Assembly (NCBI GenBank): GCA_963807735.1
Contig: CAWEDI010000019.1
Span: forward strand, 124,001-188,000
Source: Roseiarcus sp963807735
GTDB taxonomy: Bacteria; Pseudomonadota; Alphaproteobacteria; Rhizobiales; Beijerinckiaceae
Direction of reading: 5' to 3'
DNA: 64,000 bases
A program made the position numbers and the translations under genes. Numbering within the stretch: the first letter of the stretch is position 1; every line of letters begins with the position of its first letter. Positions 8,731 through 16,413 of this stretch are shown piece after piece. The notes beneath the pieces are model-generated. The model was not told the origin of the DNA, did not search any database, and saw nothing but the letters and a program-made list of their open reading frames with translations.

Positions 8731-9675
8731 TTAAACATCGACGAAGCGAGACGTCGCGAGAAACTCGCGCAACGAGGCGGCGAAACGGCGTCGCAACGGG
8801 CTCAGCTTCGGCTTGCGCTGCGGCGGCGCGGCGCCGCCGGGACGCCGCCACTCGCCAAAAGGCGAGGTCGCGAACCAATCGGCGTAGGCGGTTGCGAAGC
8901 GCCGCTCGCCGCGCCAGGCCGCATATTGCCAGGGTTTTGGCTGGTTGACGAAATGCAGCACGATCGGGGCGATCTCGGCCTCGAGCCCGGTCAGGAAGAA
9001 ATCGCCCATGAAGTTGTAGCGAGGGCTGAGCGCGGCGAAGTCGCCGCGGACGAGCGAGTTCAACGCGTCCTGCTCCATGAACGGGTAGCGCTCCGGGTGG
9101 CTGCGCAGGCGCGCCGCCGCCTCGTCCGCCCATCCCGCCGCCCGCCAGCGCGCGCGGTCGACCGTCATCAGCCCGGCGTTGAAATAAGGCGTCGCGAGAT
9201 CGAGCCCGAGCGCGCGGCGATAGCCCTGGAACTCGCGCGCCAGCGGGCCGCCTTTGTGATCCATCAGGAAGATCATGTCGTAAGCGGCGGCGAAAGCGCG
9301 GCCGCCGAGGTCGATCTCGGTCAGGCGCGCCAGACCCGGCCGTACGATCAGCATGTCGGAATCGATCGCGACATAGCGCTCATAAGTTTCCGGCAGAAGG
9401 CGATCGAGAAACAGCCGACGGAACACCGCGCGCGAGAAGCGGCCCTTCGGCGCGAGCCCCGCGTCGAGCTTGGCGAAGTCGAGCGTCATAAGCCGGATGC
9501 GGGCTTTAAGGTCAGGCGCCAGGGCTGCAAACCCAGGCTCGACGTCGCTCTCCTCACAAACAATGAAAATGTCGAACGCATCGGCGTCGCCTTGCTCCGC
9601 CAGCGAGGCGATGGCGCGCACGGCGGGCGCGAAGAACGCGCGATCCGGCGTGAAGCAGAGCGCGATTTGCGTCAA
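8731..9675 (-). CDS. glycosyltransferase family 8 protein
   Basis: 314 residues with the N-terminal MTQIALCFTPDRAFFAPA and the DxD metal-binding motif in YVAIDSDMLIVRPG, characteristic of GT8 glycosyltransferases (galactosyl or glucosyl transfer from UDP-sugars). FNAGLMTVDRARW and EQDALNSLVRGDF are further GT8 signatures. It has no signal peptide or membrane segment, so it acts at the cytoplasmic face, probably on lipopolysaccharide or another surface glycan. Its ATG overlaps the stop of mipZ by four bases, so it is translationally coupled to a division-site regulator. The acceptor is unknown. Confidence 0.82.
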   Translation of the reverse strand: MTQIALCFTPDRAFFAPAVRAIASLAEQGDADAFDIFIVCEESDVEPGFAALAPDLKARIRLMTLDFAKLDAGLAPKGRFSRAVFRRLFLDRLLPETYERYVAIDSDMLIVRPGLARLTEIDLGGRAFAAAYDMIFLMDHKGGPLAREFQGYRRALGLDLATPYFNAGLMTVDRARWRAAGWADEAAARLRSHPERYPFMEQDALNSLVRGDFAALSPRYNFMGDFFLTGLEAEIAPIVLHFVNQPKPWQYAAWRGERRFATAYADWFATSPFGEWRRPGGAAPPQRKPKLSPLRRRFAASLREFLATSRFVDV

Positions 9676-10607
9676 TGCGCCGTCTCGGTGCGCTCACGCG
9701 AGAGTTCGCCGTAGAAGCTCAGTACACGGTCGCGCCACAGAGGCCGCGATTGCGCGTATTCGACGCCGGGCGTCCGCGTCGGCAAGGCCAGCGCCCGCAC
9801 GAGATCTTCGACTTCGCGACGCGCCGAGATTTGCGAGGCGCTGAGCGCGCCGTTGATCGCCCCCGCCTCGATCGGATCGAGCGCGGTCAGGCCGATCGGA
9901 AACAATTCGCGAAAGATGACGCGGTCGTGCAATCCGTCGGCGACGCGGAAGCCGAGATCGCGCGAAAGCCGGCCGATGCTGATGGCGATCTGTTTGGCGT
10001 TGTTGGTTGAAAGCGATGCGATGCGATTGCGCACCATCACCCAATCAATCACGCCGTTGTCGACGATCCGCCGCTTGCGGCGAGCCTGAAGCACCAGATC
10101 GGCGTAATGCGCCACGGCGCCGCGGCGCTCGCGATCGTGATGCACGCGGCTGAAGACGTCGACGTCGATGTAGCTGTCGCTGAGCGGCGAGACGAGCGTG
10201 TCGGCGAGCGAATGGGCGAGCCGCATCAAATAGGAGTCGCTCGCCGGGGTGTCGATGATGACGAATTCGAAGTCGCGCTCGACATCGCCGATCGCCTCGG
10301 CGAAGGCGGCGAACTCCGTCGCCTCGTTGGCGCGCACGTCGTCGCTCTCGCCGCGCCGCATCGCGCAATGGCGCGGCAGTTCGATCGGCCGTCGGGCGTG
10401 GTCCGACCACGACGCGCGGTTCTCGAAGAAGCGGGTCAGCGTCTGCTGGCGCGTGTCGAGGTCGATGCAGGCGACCTTGTGCCCGAGCTTCAACAACGCC
10501 ACCGCGATATGAATCGACAACGTCGACTTGCCGGCGCCGCCCTTCTCGTTGCCGACGACGATTACGTGCGCGCCACGCAGATCCGGGCTTTCGTCGTCTT
10601 GCGGCAT
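9672..10607 (-). CDS. mipZ: MipZ, ParA-like division-plane ATPase
   Basis: About 311 residues. The N-terminus HVIVVGNEKGGAGKSTLSIH carries the deviant Walker A motif (KGGxGKS) of ParA/MinD ATPases. The segment IDTPASDSYLMRLAHSLADT and the later VMVRNRIASLSTNNAKQI match MipZ, which forms a gradient from the ParB-bound poles and blocks FtsZ assembly there. I chose the ATG at 10607 (MPQDDESPDLRG) because the family starts shortly before VIVVGNEKGG; the open frame upstream has no conserved content. The downstream GT8 gene overlaps it by four bases. As a core cell-cycle gene it indicates a chromosomal location. Confidence 0.9.
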   Translation of the reverse strand: MPQDDESPDLRGAHVIVVGNEKGGAGKSTLSIHIAVALLKLGHKVACIDLDTRQQTLTRFFENRASWSDHARRPIELPRHCAMRRGESDDVRANEATEFAAFAEAIGDVERDFEFVIIDTPASDSYLMRLAHSLADTLVSPLSDSYIDVDVFSRVHHDRERRGAVAHYADLVLQARRKRRIVDNGVIDWVMVRNRIASLSTNNAKQIAISIGRLSRDLGFRVADGLHDRVIFRELFPIGLTALDPIEAGAINGALSASQISARREVEDLVRALALPTRTPGVEYAQSRPLWRDRVLSFYGELSRERTETAH

Positions 10608-10680
10608 GAGCTCACGAATCCATAAGGGGCGCGCGACCATAGAGATATTGTCGCAGAGGATCAAACGCGTTGCCTTTCTG

Positions 10681-12063
10681 TTACTGCGGTTCGGCGTGAC
10701 CGATGATACGGACCATGCGCGGGAACTCGTCGCGCGCCGCGCGTTCCAATGCGTCAACTTCCGCATGGACAGCCTCAACGCTGGCGCCGTGATCGGCGCG
10801 GCAATGAAAGACGCCGAAATAGCCAGGACCGGAATAGCGCAAGCGCACGTGGTGGACGTCGCTCAGCAGCGTCGAGGACTTGACGTGGCGCGTAAGACAC
10901 GCCGCGACCGCCTCGGTCAGATCGGCGTCCGCCTCCTCGCCGGGCAGTTCTTGCGTCTCCATCGGCTCGATATGCGTATCGACTTCGATGACGCCGGCGA
11001 ACTCCGCCGCGATCGCCTGTTCGAGCCGGCTCGCCACCTCATGCGCGCGCCCGAGCTCCATGCGCCCGTCGACTTCGAGATCGAGCGAGACGGTGACGCG
11101 GTCGGCGACCCGCTGGATGGTGACGTGATGTACGAACAGCCGCCGCCGCGCGGCGATCATCAGCACCCGCTCCAGCACCGTCTCGTCGTCGAGCGCCAGC
11201 GGATTGGCGGCGATCGTCAGATTGAGCCGCGGCCAGCGGCGGGCGAGCGCGAGCCGCGCGCGCTCGCGGATCGCCGCCACGCCTTCGAGCGGCAGAGTGC
11301 GCGAGACGAACAACCCGAGCTCGCCGACCGCGCCGGCGCCGATCTTCCGGAGCCTGAGATAATCGACGCCCTCGACGCCCTCGACCCGGCGCAGGGCCTC
11401 GCGCACGTCGTCGGCGAGACCCTCGGGCGCCGCATCGACGAGCGCGTCGATCGTGCGCCGGCCAAGCCGCAGGCCGGAGACGGCGATGAACAGCGCCACG
11501 CCGACAGCGGCCAACGGGTCCGCCGCGGGGACCCCGGCCCGCGTGGCGGCGAGGCCAACGAGCACCAGCCCCGAGCCGACGAGGTCGCCGGCGTAATGCA
11601 ACGCGTCGGCGGCGATCGCGTCGCTGCCGGTGTCGCGCGCCACCCGCCGCAGCACGCGCCAGCGCACGACATCGACGACGATCGAGGCTACAATCACCGC
11701 GAACGCGAACGCGTCCGCCGCGACTGCGGAGGGCGCGCCGATGCGGCGCACCGCGACCATGGCGACGCCGATCGACAGCGCGATGAGAAACGCGGTCTGC
11801 GCCAGCGCCGCCACCGCCTCCACCTTCGCGTGGCCGAACGGATGGCCCTCGTCGGCCGGCATGTCGGCGGCGCGGACGGAGAAGTAGGTCAGCGCGCTGG
11901 CGGCAATGTCGAGCGCGTTGTGCGCTCCCTCCGAGATCAGCGCCAGCGAGCCCGACAGCGCGCCGGCGGCGAGCTTCAGCGCCGTAAGGCCGGCGCTGGT
12001 CGCGACCGATAGCAGCGCCGCCCGGCGTTTGCTCGCCGCCTCCTCGGCCTCGCTTGCGTCCAT
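10681..12063 (-). CDS. cation diffusion facilitator (CDF) family transporter
   Basis: 460 residues, longer than typical CDF exporters (about 300) because of an extended C-terminal region with two ferredoxin-like cytoplasmic segments. The membrane domain has SGSLALISEGAHNALDIAAS with HxxxD in the second helix and DALHYAGDLVGSG with HxxxD in the fifth, the usual Zn-type tetrahedral site. HPFGHAKVE is the family's loop motif. It would export Zn2+ or a similar divalent metal against protons. I use the ATG at 12063 (MDASEAEEAASKRR). It is divergent from gloA with about 70 bases between. Confidence 0.85.
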   Translation of the reverse strand: MDASEAEEAASKRRAALLSVATSAGLTALKLAAGALSGSLALISEGAHNALDIAASALTYFSVRAADMPADEGHPFGHAKVEAVAALAQTAFLIALSIGVAMVAVRRIGAPSAVAADAFAFAVIVASIVVDVVRWRVLRRVARDTGSDAIAADALHYAGDLVGSGLVLVGLAATRAGVPAADPLAAVGVALFIAVSGLRLGRRTIDALVDAAPEGLADDVREALRRVEGVEGVDYLRLRKIGAGAVGELGLFVSRTLPLEGVAAIRERARLALARRWPRLNLTIAANPLALDDETVLERVLMIAARRRLFVHHVTIQRVADRVTVSLDLEVDGRMELGRAHEVASRLEQAIAAEFAGVIEVDTHIEPMETQELPGEEADADLTEAVAACLTRHVKSSTLLSDVHHVRLRYSGPGYFGVFHCRADHGASVEAVHAEVDALERAARDEFPRMVRIIGHAEPQ

Positions 12064-12136
12064 TCCGTCGTAGCCCCCGGGCAACAGCGCCCTTATAAGG
12101 GCGCTCCGAGGAAAGCCAACCGCCGGAGCCCCGCAC

Positions 12137-12577
12137 ATGCGCTATCTGCACACCATGATCCGCGTCACCGACCTCGACGCCTCGCTGGCGTTTTTCACCG
12201 GCAAGATGGGGCTCGTCGAAACGCGCCGACACACCGACGAGAAAGGCCGCTTCACCCTGGTGTTCCTGGCCGCGCCGGGAGACGAAGCCGCGGCCCGGGC
12301 GGACAAGGCGCCGCTGATCGAGCTGACCTACAACTGGGACCCGGAAGTCTACGACGGCGGCCGCAATTTCGGGCATCTCGCCTATGAGGTCGACGACATC
12401 TACGGCTATTGCGCCCGGCTTCAGGAAGCGGGCATCGTCATCAATCGCCCGCCGCGCGACGGCCGCATGGCGTTCATCCGCACGCCCGACAACATTTCGA
12501 TCGAACTTCTGCAGAAAGGCGACGCCAAGCCGCGCGCCGAACCGTGGGCGTCGATGCCAAATACCGGGGTCTGGTGA
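12137..12577 (+). CDS. gloA: lactoylglutathione lyase (glyoxalase I), VOC family
   Basis: 146 residues. The N-terminus MRYLHTMIRVTDLDASLAFF matches GloA, with the metal-ligand histidine at residue 5. LIELTYNWDPEVYDGG, FGHLAYEVDD and NISIELLQKG supply the other metal ligands (Glu, His, Glu). It isomerises the methylglyoxal-glutathione hemithioacetal to S-lactoylglutathione in the cytoplasm. It lies immediately upstream of the bchI promoter region and is probably not part of the photosynthesis regulon, since two PpsR operators begin after its stop codon. Confidence 0.9.
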   Translation: MRYLHTMIRVTDLDASLAFFTGKMGLVETRRHTDEKGRFTLVFLAAPGDEAAARADKAPLIELTYNWDPEVYDGGRNFGHLAYEVDDIYGYCARLQEAGIVINRPPRDGRMAFIRTPDNISIELLQKGDAKPRAEPWASMPNTGVW

Positions 12578-12592
12578 GCCAGGCGCCTCCAC

Positions 12593-12610
12593 TGTCAGTT
12601 TGACTAGACA
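12593..12610. promoter_or_regulatory. PpsR/CrtJ operator, distal copy before bchI
   Basis: TGTCAGTTTGACTAGACA fits TGTC-N10-GACA exactly. It is about 100 bases upstream of the bchI start codon. A second perfect copy lies 32 bases further on, centre to centre (about three helical turns). Paired sites on one DNA face are the arrangement PpsR/CrtJ is known to bind cooperatively. Confidence 0.8.
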
Positions 12611-12624
12611 TCGGGGTTGCCGAG

Positions 12625-12642
12625 TGTCTACATAAGGTGACA
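12625..12642. promoter_or_regulatory. PpsR/CrtJ operator, proximal copy before bchI
   Basis: TGTCTACATAAGGTGACA is a second exact TGTC-N10-GACA site, 72 bases before the bchI start. With the copy at 12593 it should give light- and oxygen-dependent repression of bchIDO. Confidence 0.82.
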
Positions 12643-12713
12643 TATTGGGGCGCGCCGCCGTCCCAGCGAGCCGGCCTCGGCGCTTTCGACGCCGCAGCGT
12701 GGGGGAAGCTTCG

Positions 12714-13733
12714 ATGTCGTCACCGTTTCCCTTCACCGCGGTCGTCGGCCAGGAGGATTTGAAGCTCGCGATCCTGATCGCCGCAATCGATCCGACCGTC
12801 GGCGGGGTGCTGGCGTTCGGCGACCGGGGAACCGGCAAGTCGACGACGGTGCGGGCGCTCGCCGCGCTGCTGCCGAAGATGAGCGTCGTCGCCGGCTGTC
12901 CGTACAATTGCGAGCCCAAGCGGACGGCGGGGCTGTGCCCGATCTGCGCGATCGGCGACGCGCCGCCGAAGACCGCGAAGGTGTCCCCGCCGGTGGTCGA
13001 TCTTCCGCTCGGCGCCTCGGAGGATCGCGTCGTCGGCGCGCTCGATCTCGAGCGCGCGCTGTCGCACGGCGAGCGGCGGTTCGAGCCGGGGCTGCTGGCG
13101 CGCGCCAACCGCGGTTTCCTTTACATCGACGAGGCGAACCTATTGGAGGACCATCTCGTCGACCTGCTGCTCGACGTCGCGGCCTCCGGCGTCAACGTCG
13201 TCGAGCGCGAGGGTTTGAGCGTGCGGCACCCGGCGCGCTTCGTGCTGATCGGCAGCGGCAATCCGGAAGAGGGCGAATTGCGCCCGCAATTGCTCGACCG
13301 CTTCGGCCTGACGGTGGAGGTGCGGACGCCGACCGACATCGCCACCCGCATCGAGGTGGTGCGGCGGCGCGACCAGTTCGAGCGCGACCCCGAGGCGTTT
13401 TCGGCGCGGTGGGCGGGCGAGGAGCAAAAGCTGCGCAACCGCATCATCGCCGCCCGTCGCGGGCTGCCCGCCGTCGCCACGCCTGACGCCGCGCTGGAGC
13501 GTGCGACGCGCATCTGCATGGCGCTGGGCACCGACGGCTTGCGCGGCGAACTCACGTTGGTGCGCGCCGCCCGGGCGCTTGCCAGCTTTGAAGGCGACGC
13601 GGAGGTCGGCGACGCGCACCTGCGCCGCATCGCGCCGATGGCGCTGAGCCACCGGCGCCGGCGCAATCCGCTGGACGATGCGGCGTCGCCGCAATGGGTG
13701 GAGCGGGCGCTGGACGAGTGTCTCGGCGTATGA
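12714..13733 (+). CDS. bchI: magnesium chelatase subunit BchI
   Basis: 339 residues. AAA+ ATPase subunit of magnesium chelatase, which with BchD and BchH inserts Mg2+ into protoporphyrin IX at the start of the bacteriochlorophyll branch. Walker A is GDRGTGKST, Walker B is FLYIDEANLL, and sensor and lid motifs follow (IGSGNPEEGELRPQLLDRFG). The chosen ATG at 12714 (MSSPFPFTAVVGQEDLKLAI) follows a GGGGAAG and matches the family start. Its stop overlaps the bchD ATG (ATGA). Two PpsR operators lie directly upstream. Confidence 0.97.
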   Translation: MSSPFPFTAVVGQEDLKLAILIAAIDPTVGGVLAFGDRGTGKSTTVRALAALLPKMSVVAGCPYNCEPKRTAGLCPICAIGDAPPKTAKVSPPVVDLPLGASEDRVVGALDLERALSHGERRFEPGLLARANRGFLYIDEANLLEDHLVDLLLDVAASGVNVVEREGLSVRHPARFVLIGSGNPEEGELRPQLLDRFGLTVEVRTPTDIATRIEVVRRRDQFERDPEAFSARWAGEEQKLRNRIIAARRGLPAVATPDAALERATRICMALGTDGLRGELTLVRAARALASFEGDAEVGDAHLRRIAPMALSHRRRRNPLDDAASPQWVERALDECLGV

Positions 13734-15463
13734 GCGCGCCCAACGACGCGGGTTCGGCGTGGCGGAGGGCCTGTCTCGCCGCCGCGGCGTTCGCGGTCGA
13801 TCCCGTCGGAACGGGCGTGTGGCTCAAGGCGCGGCCGGGGCCGGCTCGCGACGCGTGGCTCGACTTGCTGCGCGCGAGCCTCCCGCCGGCGGCGCCGTGG
13901 CGGCGCGCCCCCGCACATATCGGCGATGATCGGCTGCTTGGCGGTCTCGATTTGGCGGCGACGCTTGCGCAGCGACGGCCGGTTGCGCAAGCGGGCCTCC
14001 TCGCCGAATGCGACGGCGGCGTTCTCGTTCTGGCGATGGCGGAGCGCACGCCGGCCTCGACCGCCGCACGGCTTGGCGCCGCGCTCGACTGCGGCTGCGC
14101 CGCGCTCGAACGCGACGGTTTCGCGCTCCGGTTTCCGACGAAGATCGGCGTCGTCGCGCTCGACGAAGGGATGGGCGAGGAGAGCCCGCCCGTCTGCCTC
14201 AGCGAGCGGCTCGCCTATGCGGTGGACCTCGACAGCGTCGGTCTGCGCGAAATGGCGCCGCCGCCGTTCGCGGAGGCCGAGATCGCGGCCGCCCGCGCCT
14301 GGCTCGCCAACGTCGAAATCGACGACGCGGCCATCGAGGCGCTGGTCGTCGTCGCCGCGCGGCTTGGCGTCGCTTCGCTGCGCGGCCCGCTGTTTGCGCT
14401 GCGCGCCGCGCGCGCGCTCGCCGCGCTCGCCGGGCGACGGCGCGTCGCCGACGAAGATCTCGCCGAGGCCGTCGGTCTAACGCTCGCCGCGCGCGCGACC
14501 GCGGCGCCCGCCGAAGCCGAGCCGGAGACGCCCTCGCCCCCGGAGCCGCCGCCGCAGGACGAAGCCGGTTCCGATCAGGACCGGCCGCCGGCCGATTTGC
14601 AGGACCTCGTGCTCGCCGCGGCGCGCGCGGCGATCCCGCGCGATCTTATGGCGATGTTCGCCGCCGCGCCCACGCGACGCCGCGCTGCGCTCGACGGCAA
14701 ATCCGGCGCGGCGACGATCTCGAAGACGCGAGGCCGGCCGCTCGAAGCGCGTCCCGGCAAGCCGCGCGAGGGCCGCGTCGCGCTGTTGGCGACGCTGCGC
14801 GCCGCCGCGCCGTGGCAGGGATTTCGCGCCCGCGCGGCGCGCTCGACCCGGCTCGAAGTTCGCGCCGACGATATTCGGATCGTGCGGTTTCGGCAGCGGC
14901 GCGGCGCGACGGCTGTGTTCGTCGTCGACGCCTCGGGGTCCGCGGCGTTGCAGCGGCTTGCCGAAGTGAAGGGCGCGATCGAGCTCCTGCTCGCGGATTG
15001 CTACGTGCGGCGCGACAGCGTCGCGCTGGTCGCGTTTCGCAGCCGGAGCGCCGAACTGATTTTGCCGCCGACGCGCTCGACGGTTCGAGCCCGGCGGGCG
15101 CTCGCCGGGCTGCCGGGCGGCGGCGGCACGCCGATCGCGGCGGGCCTCGACGCCGCGCTGACGCTGGCGCTGCAAATCCTGCGCAAAGGCGAGACGCCGC
15201 TGCTGGTGCTGATGACCGACGGCCGCGCCAACATCGCCCGCGACGGGACGCCCGGCCGGGTGCGCGCCATGCAGGACGCCCTCGACTCCGGTCGCCGCGT
15301 CGGCGCGGCGGGCGTCTCGGCGCTGGCGATCGACACCTCGGGACCCTCGCGCGCCGCTGACGCGCCGACGCAGCGCCTGGCCGAGGCGATGCGCGCGCGC
15401 TATCTGCGATTACCGTTCGCCAACGCCGGGATGCTGCACGACGCCGTGCGCGCGGCGTCTTGA
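13730..15463 (+). CDS. bchD: magnesium chelatase subunit BchD
   Basis: 577 residues. The N-terminal half is a degenerate AAA+ domain without a good Walker A. A proline- and acid-rich linker (about residues 262-285) follows. The C-terminal half is a von Willebrand A domain with a MIDAS-type VFVVDASGSAAL motif. BchD bridges BchI and BchH in the ATP-driven chelatase. The start at 13730 overlaps the end of bchI by four bases, so translation is coupled. bchO follows after six bases. Confidence 0.95.
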   Translation: MSAPNDAGSAWRRACLAAAAFAVDPVGTGVWLKARPGPARDAWLDLLRASLPPAAPWRRAPAHIGDDRLLGGLDLAATLAQRRPVAQAGLLAECDGGVLVLAMAERTPASTAARLGAALDCGCAALERDGFALRFPTKIGVVALDEGMGEESPPVCLSERLAYAVDLDSVGLREMAPPPFAEAEIAAARAWLANVEIDDAAIEALVVVAARLGVASLRGPLFALRAARALAALAGRRRVADEDLAEAVGLTLAARATAAPAEAEPETPSPPEPPPQDEAGSDQDRPPADLQDLVLAAARAAIPRDLMAMFAAAPTRRRAALDGKSGAATISKTRGRPLEARPGKPREGRVALLATLRAAAPWQGFRARAARSTRLEVRADDIRIVRFRQRRGATAVFVVDASGSAALQRLAEVKGAIELLLADCYVRRDSVALVAFRSRSAELILPPTRSTVRARRALAGLPGGGGTPIAAGLDAALTLALQILRKGETPLLVLMTDGRANIARDGTPGRVRAMQDALDSGRRVGAAGVSALAIDTSGPSRAADAPTQRLAEAMRARYLRLPFANAGMLHDAVRAAS

Positions 15464-15469
15464 GGCGCG

Positions 15470-16351
15470 ATGCCCTGGCCGCGCCCGTCATTCGCTCGCG
15501 AGGGCAAGGACTGGCCGCATCGCGGGGCGAGCCGTTTCGTCGAGGCCTCCGGGCTCACTTGGCACGTGCAGCGCATGGGACACGGGCCGCCGGCGCTGCT
15601 GCTGCACGGCCTCGGCGGCGCGACCCATAGTTGGCGCGGCCTCGCGCCGCGGCTTGCCGAGCATTTCGACGTGCTGGCGCTCGACCTGCCCGGTCACGGC
15701 TTCACGTCGTCCGTCCGCACGCCAGACATGTCTTTGCCGGGGATCGCGAGATCGATCCGCGGCCTGCTCGACCGTCTCGACTTTGCGCCGAAGCTCGTCG
15801 TCGGCCATTCCGCGGGCGCGGCGGTGATGCTGCGGCTCGCCGCCGACGCGGCGATCGCCCCGGCTCTGCTGGTCGGGCTCAACGCGGCGGCGCTGCCGTT
15901 CGAAGGTTGGGCCGGGCGGCTGTTTCCGCTGGCCGCGAGGCTGTTGGGACTCAATCCGCTGACGCCGCGGCTGTTCGCGTGGTCGTCCGACGAGGCCGGC
16001 GTCGCCCGGCAGATCCGCAATATGGGATCGCGAATCGAGCCGCACGGCGTGGCGCTGTACGCGCGCCTGTTCTCGTATCCCGCCCATAGCGCGGGCGCGC
16101 TCGGCATGATGGCCAACTGGCGGCTCGAACCGCTGATCCGCGATCTGCCGCGCGTGCGCGCGCCCGTGCTGCTGCTCGTCGGCGCGAACGACCGCGCCGT
16201 GCCGCCCTCGGACGCGCAGAAGATCAAGGCGCTGCTGCCGTCGGCGACGGTCGAGGTTCTCGCCGGCGTCGGGCATCTCGCGCATGAGGAAAAGCCGGAA
16301 CAGGTGGCCGAGCGAATCTTCGTCCACGCGCGCGCGGCGTCGCTGCTGTAG
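15470..16351 (+). CDS. bchO: BchO, alpha/beta-hydrolase chelatase-associated protein
   Basis: 293 residues with an alpha/beta-hydrolase fold: LLLHGLGGATHSWRGLAP oxyanion region, nucleophile elbow VVGHSAGAAVML with Ser, and a late GVGHLAHEE carrying the presumed catalytic His. BchO always accompanies bchID in purple bacteria. Its exact reaction in Mg-protoporphyrin formation is not established, and a role in magnesium chelatase function has been proposed. It closes the bchIDO unit. Confidence 0.92.
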   Translation: MPWPRPSFAREGKDWPHRGASRFVEASGLTWHVQRMGHGPPALLLHGLGGATHSWRGLAPRLAEHFDVLALDLPGHGFTSSVRTPDMSLPGIARSIRGLLDRLDFAPKLVVGHSAGAAVMLRLAADAAIAPALLVGLNAAALPFEGWAGRLFPLAARLLGLNPLTPRLFAWSSDEAGVARQIRNMGSRIEPHGVALYARLFSYPAHSAGALGMMANWRLEPLIRDLPRVRAPVLLLVGANDRAVPPSDAQKIKALLPSATVEVLAGVGHLAHEEKPEQVAERIFVHARAASLL

Positions 16352-16368
16352 CGGGGTCGAAAATCCGC

Positions 16369-16396
16369 TTGCTCACAGCGCGTTTACACATATAGT
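16369..16396 (+). promoter_or_regulatory. candidate crtI promoter (-35/-10)
   Basis: TTGCTC, a 16-base spacer and TATAGT resemble a sigma-70 promoter. Transcription would begin about 7 bases after the -10 box, almost exactly at the crtI ATG (16405), giving a leaderless or nearly leaderless message. No Shine-Dalgarno precedes the ATG, which agrees with this. It is a sequence-match inference only. Confidence 0.35.
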
Positions 16397-16413
16397 GTCA
16401 ATCCATGTTGACA
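16396..16413. promoter_or_regulatory. PpsR/CrtJ operator overlapping the crtI start codon
   Basis: TGTCAATCCATGTTGACA is an exact TGTC-N10-GACA palindrome. The crtI ATG lies inside it. The upstream TATAGT box touches its left edge, so bound PpsR would cover the -10 region and the transcription start. Confidence 0.8.

Noticed and set aside
12645..12713. Longer bchI reading frame from 12645
   Set aside because: The extension is basic and unconserved and starts just after the second operator; GGGGAAG and the family start fit 12714.
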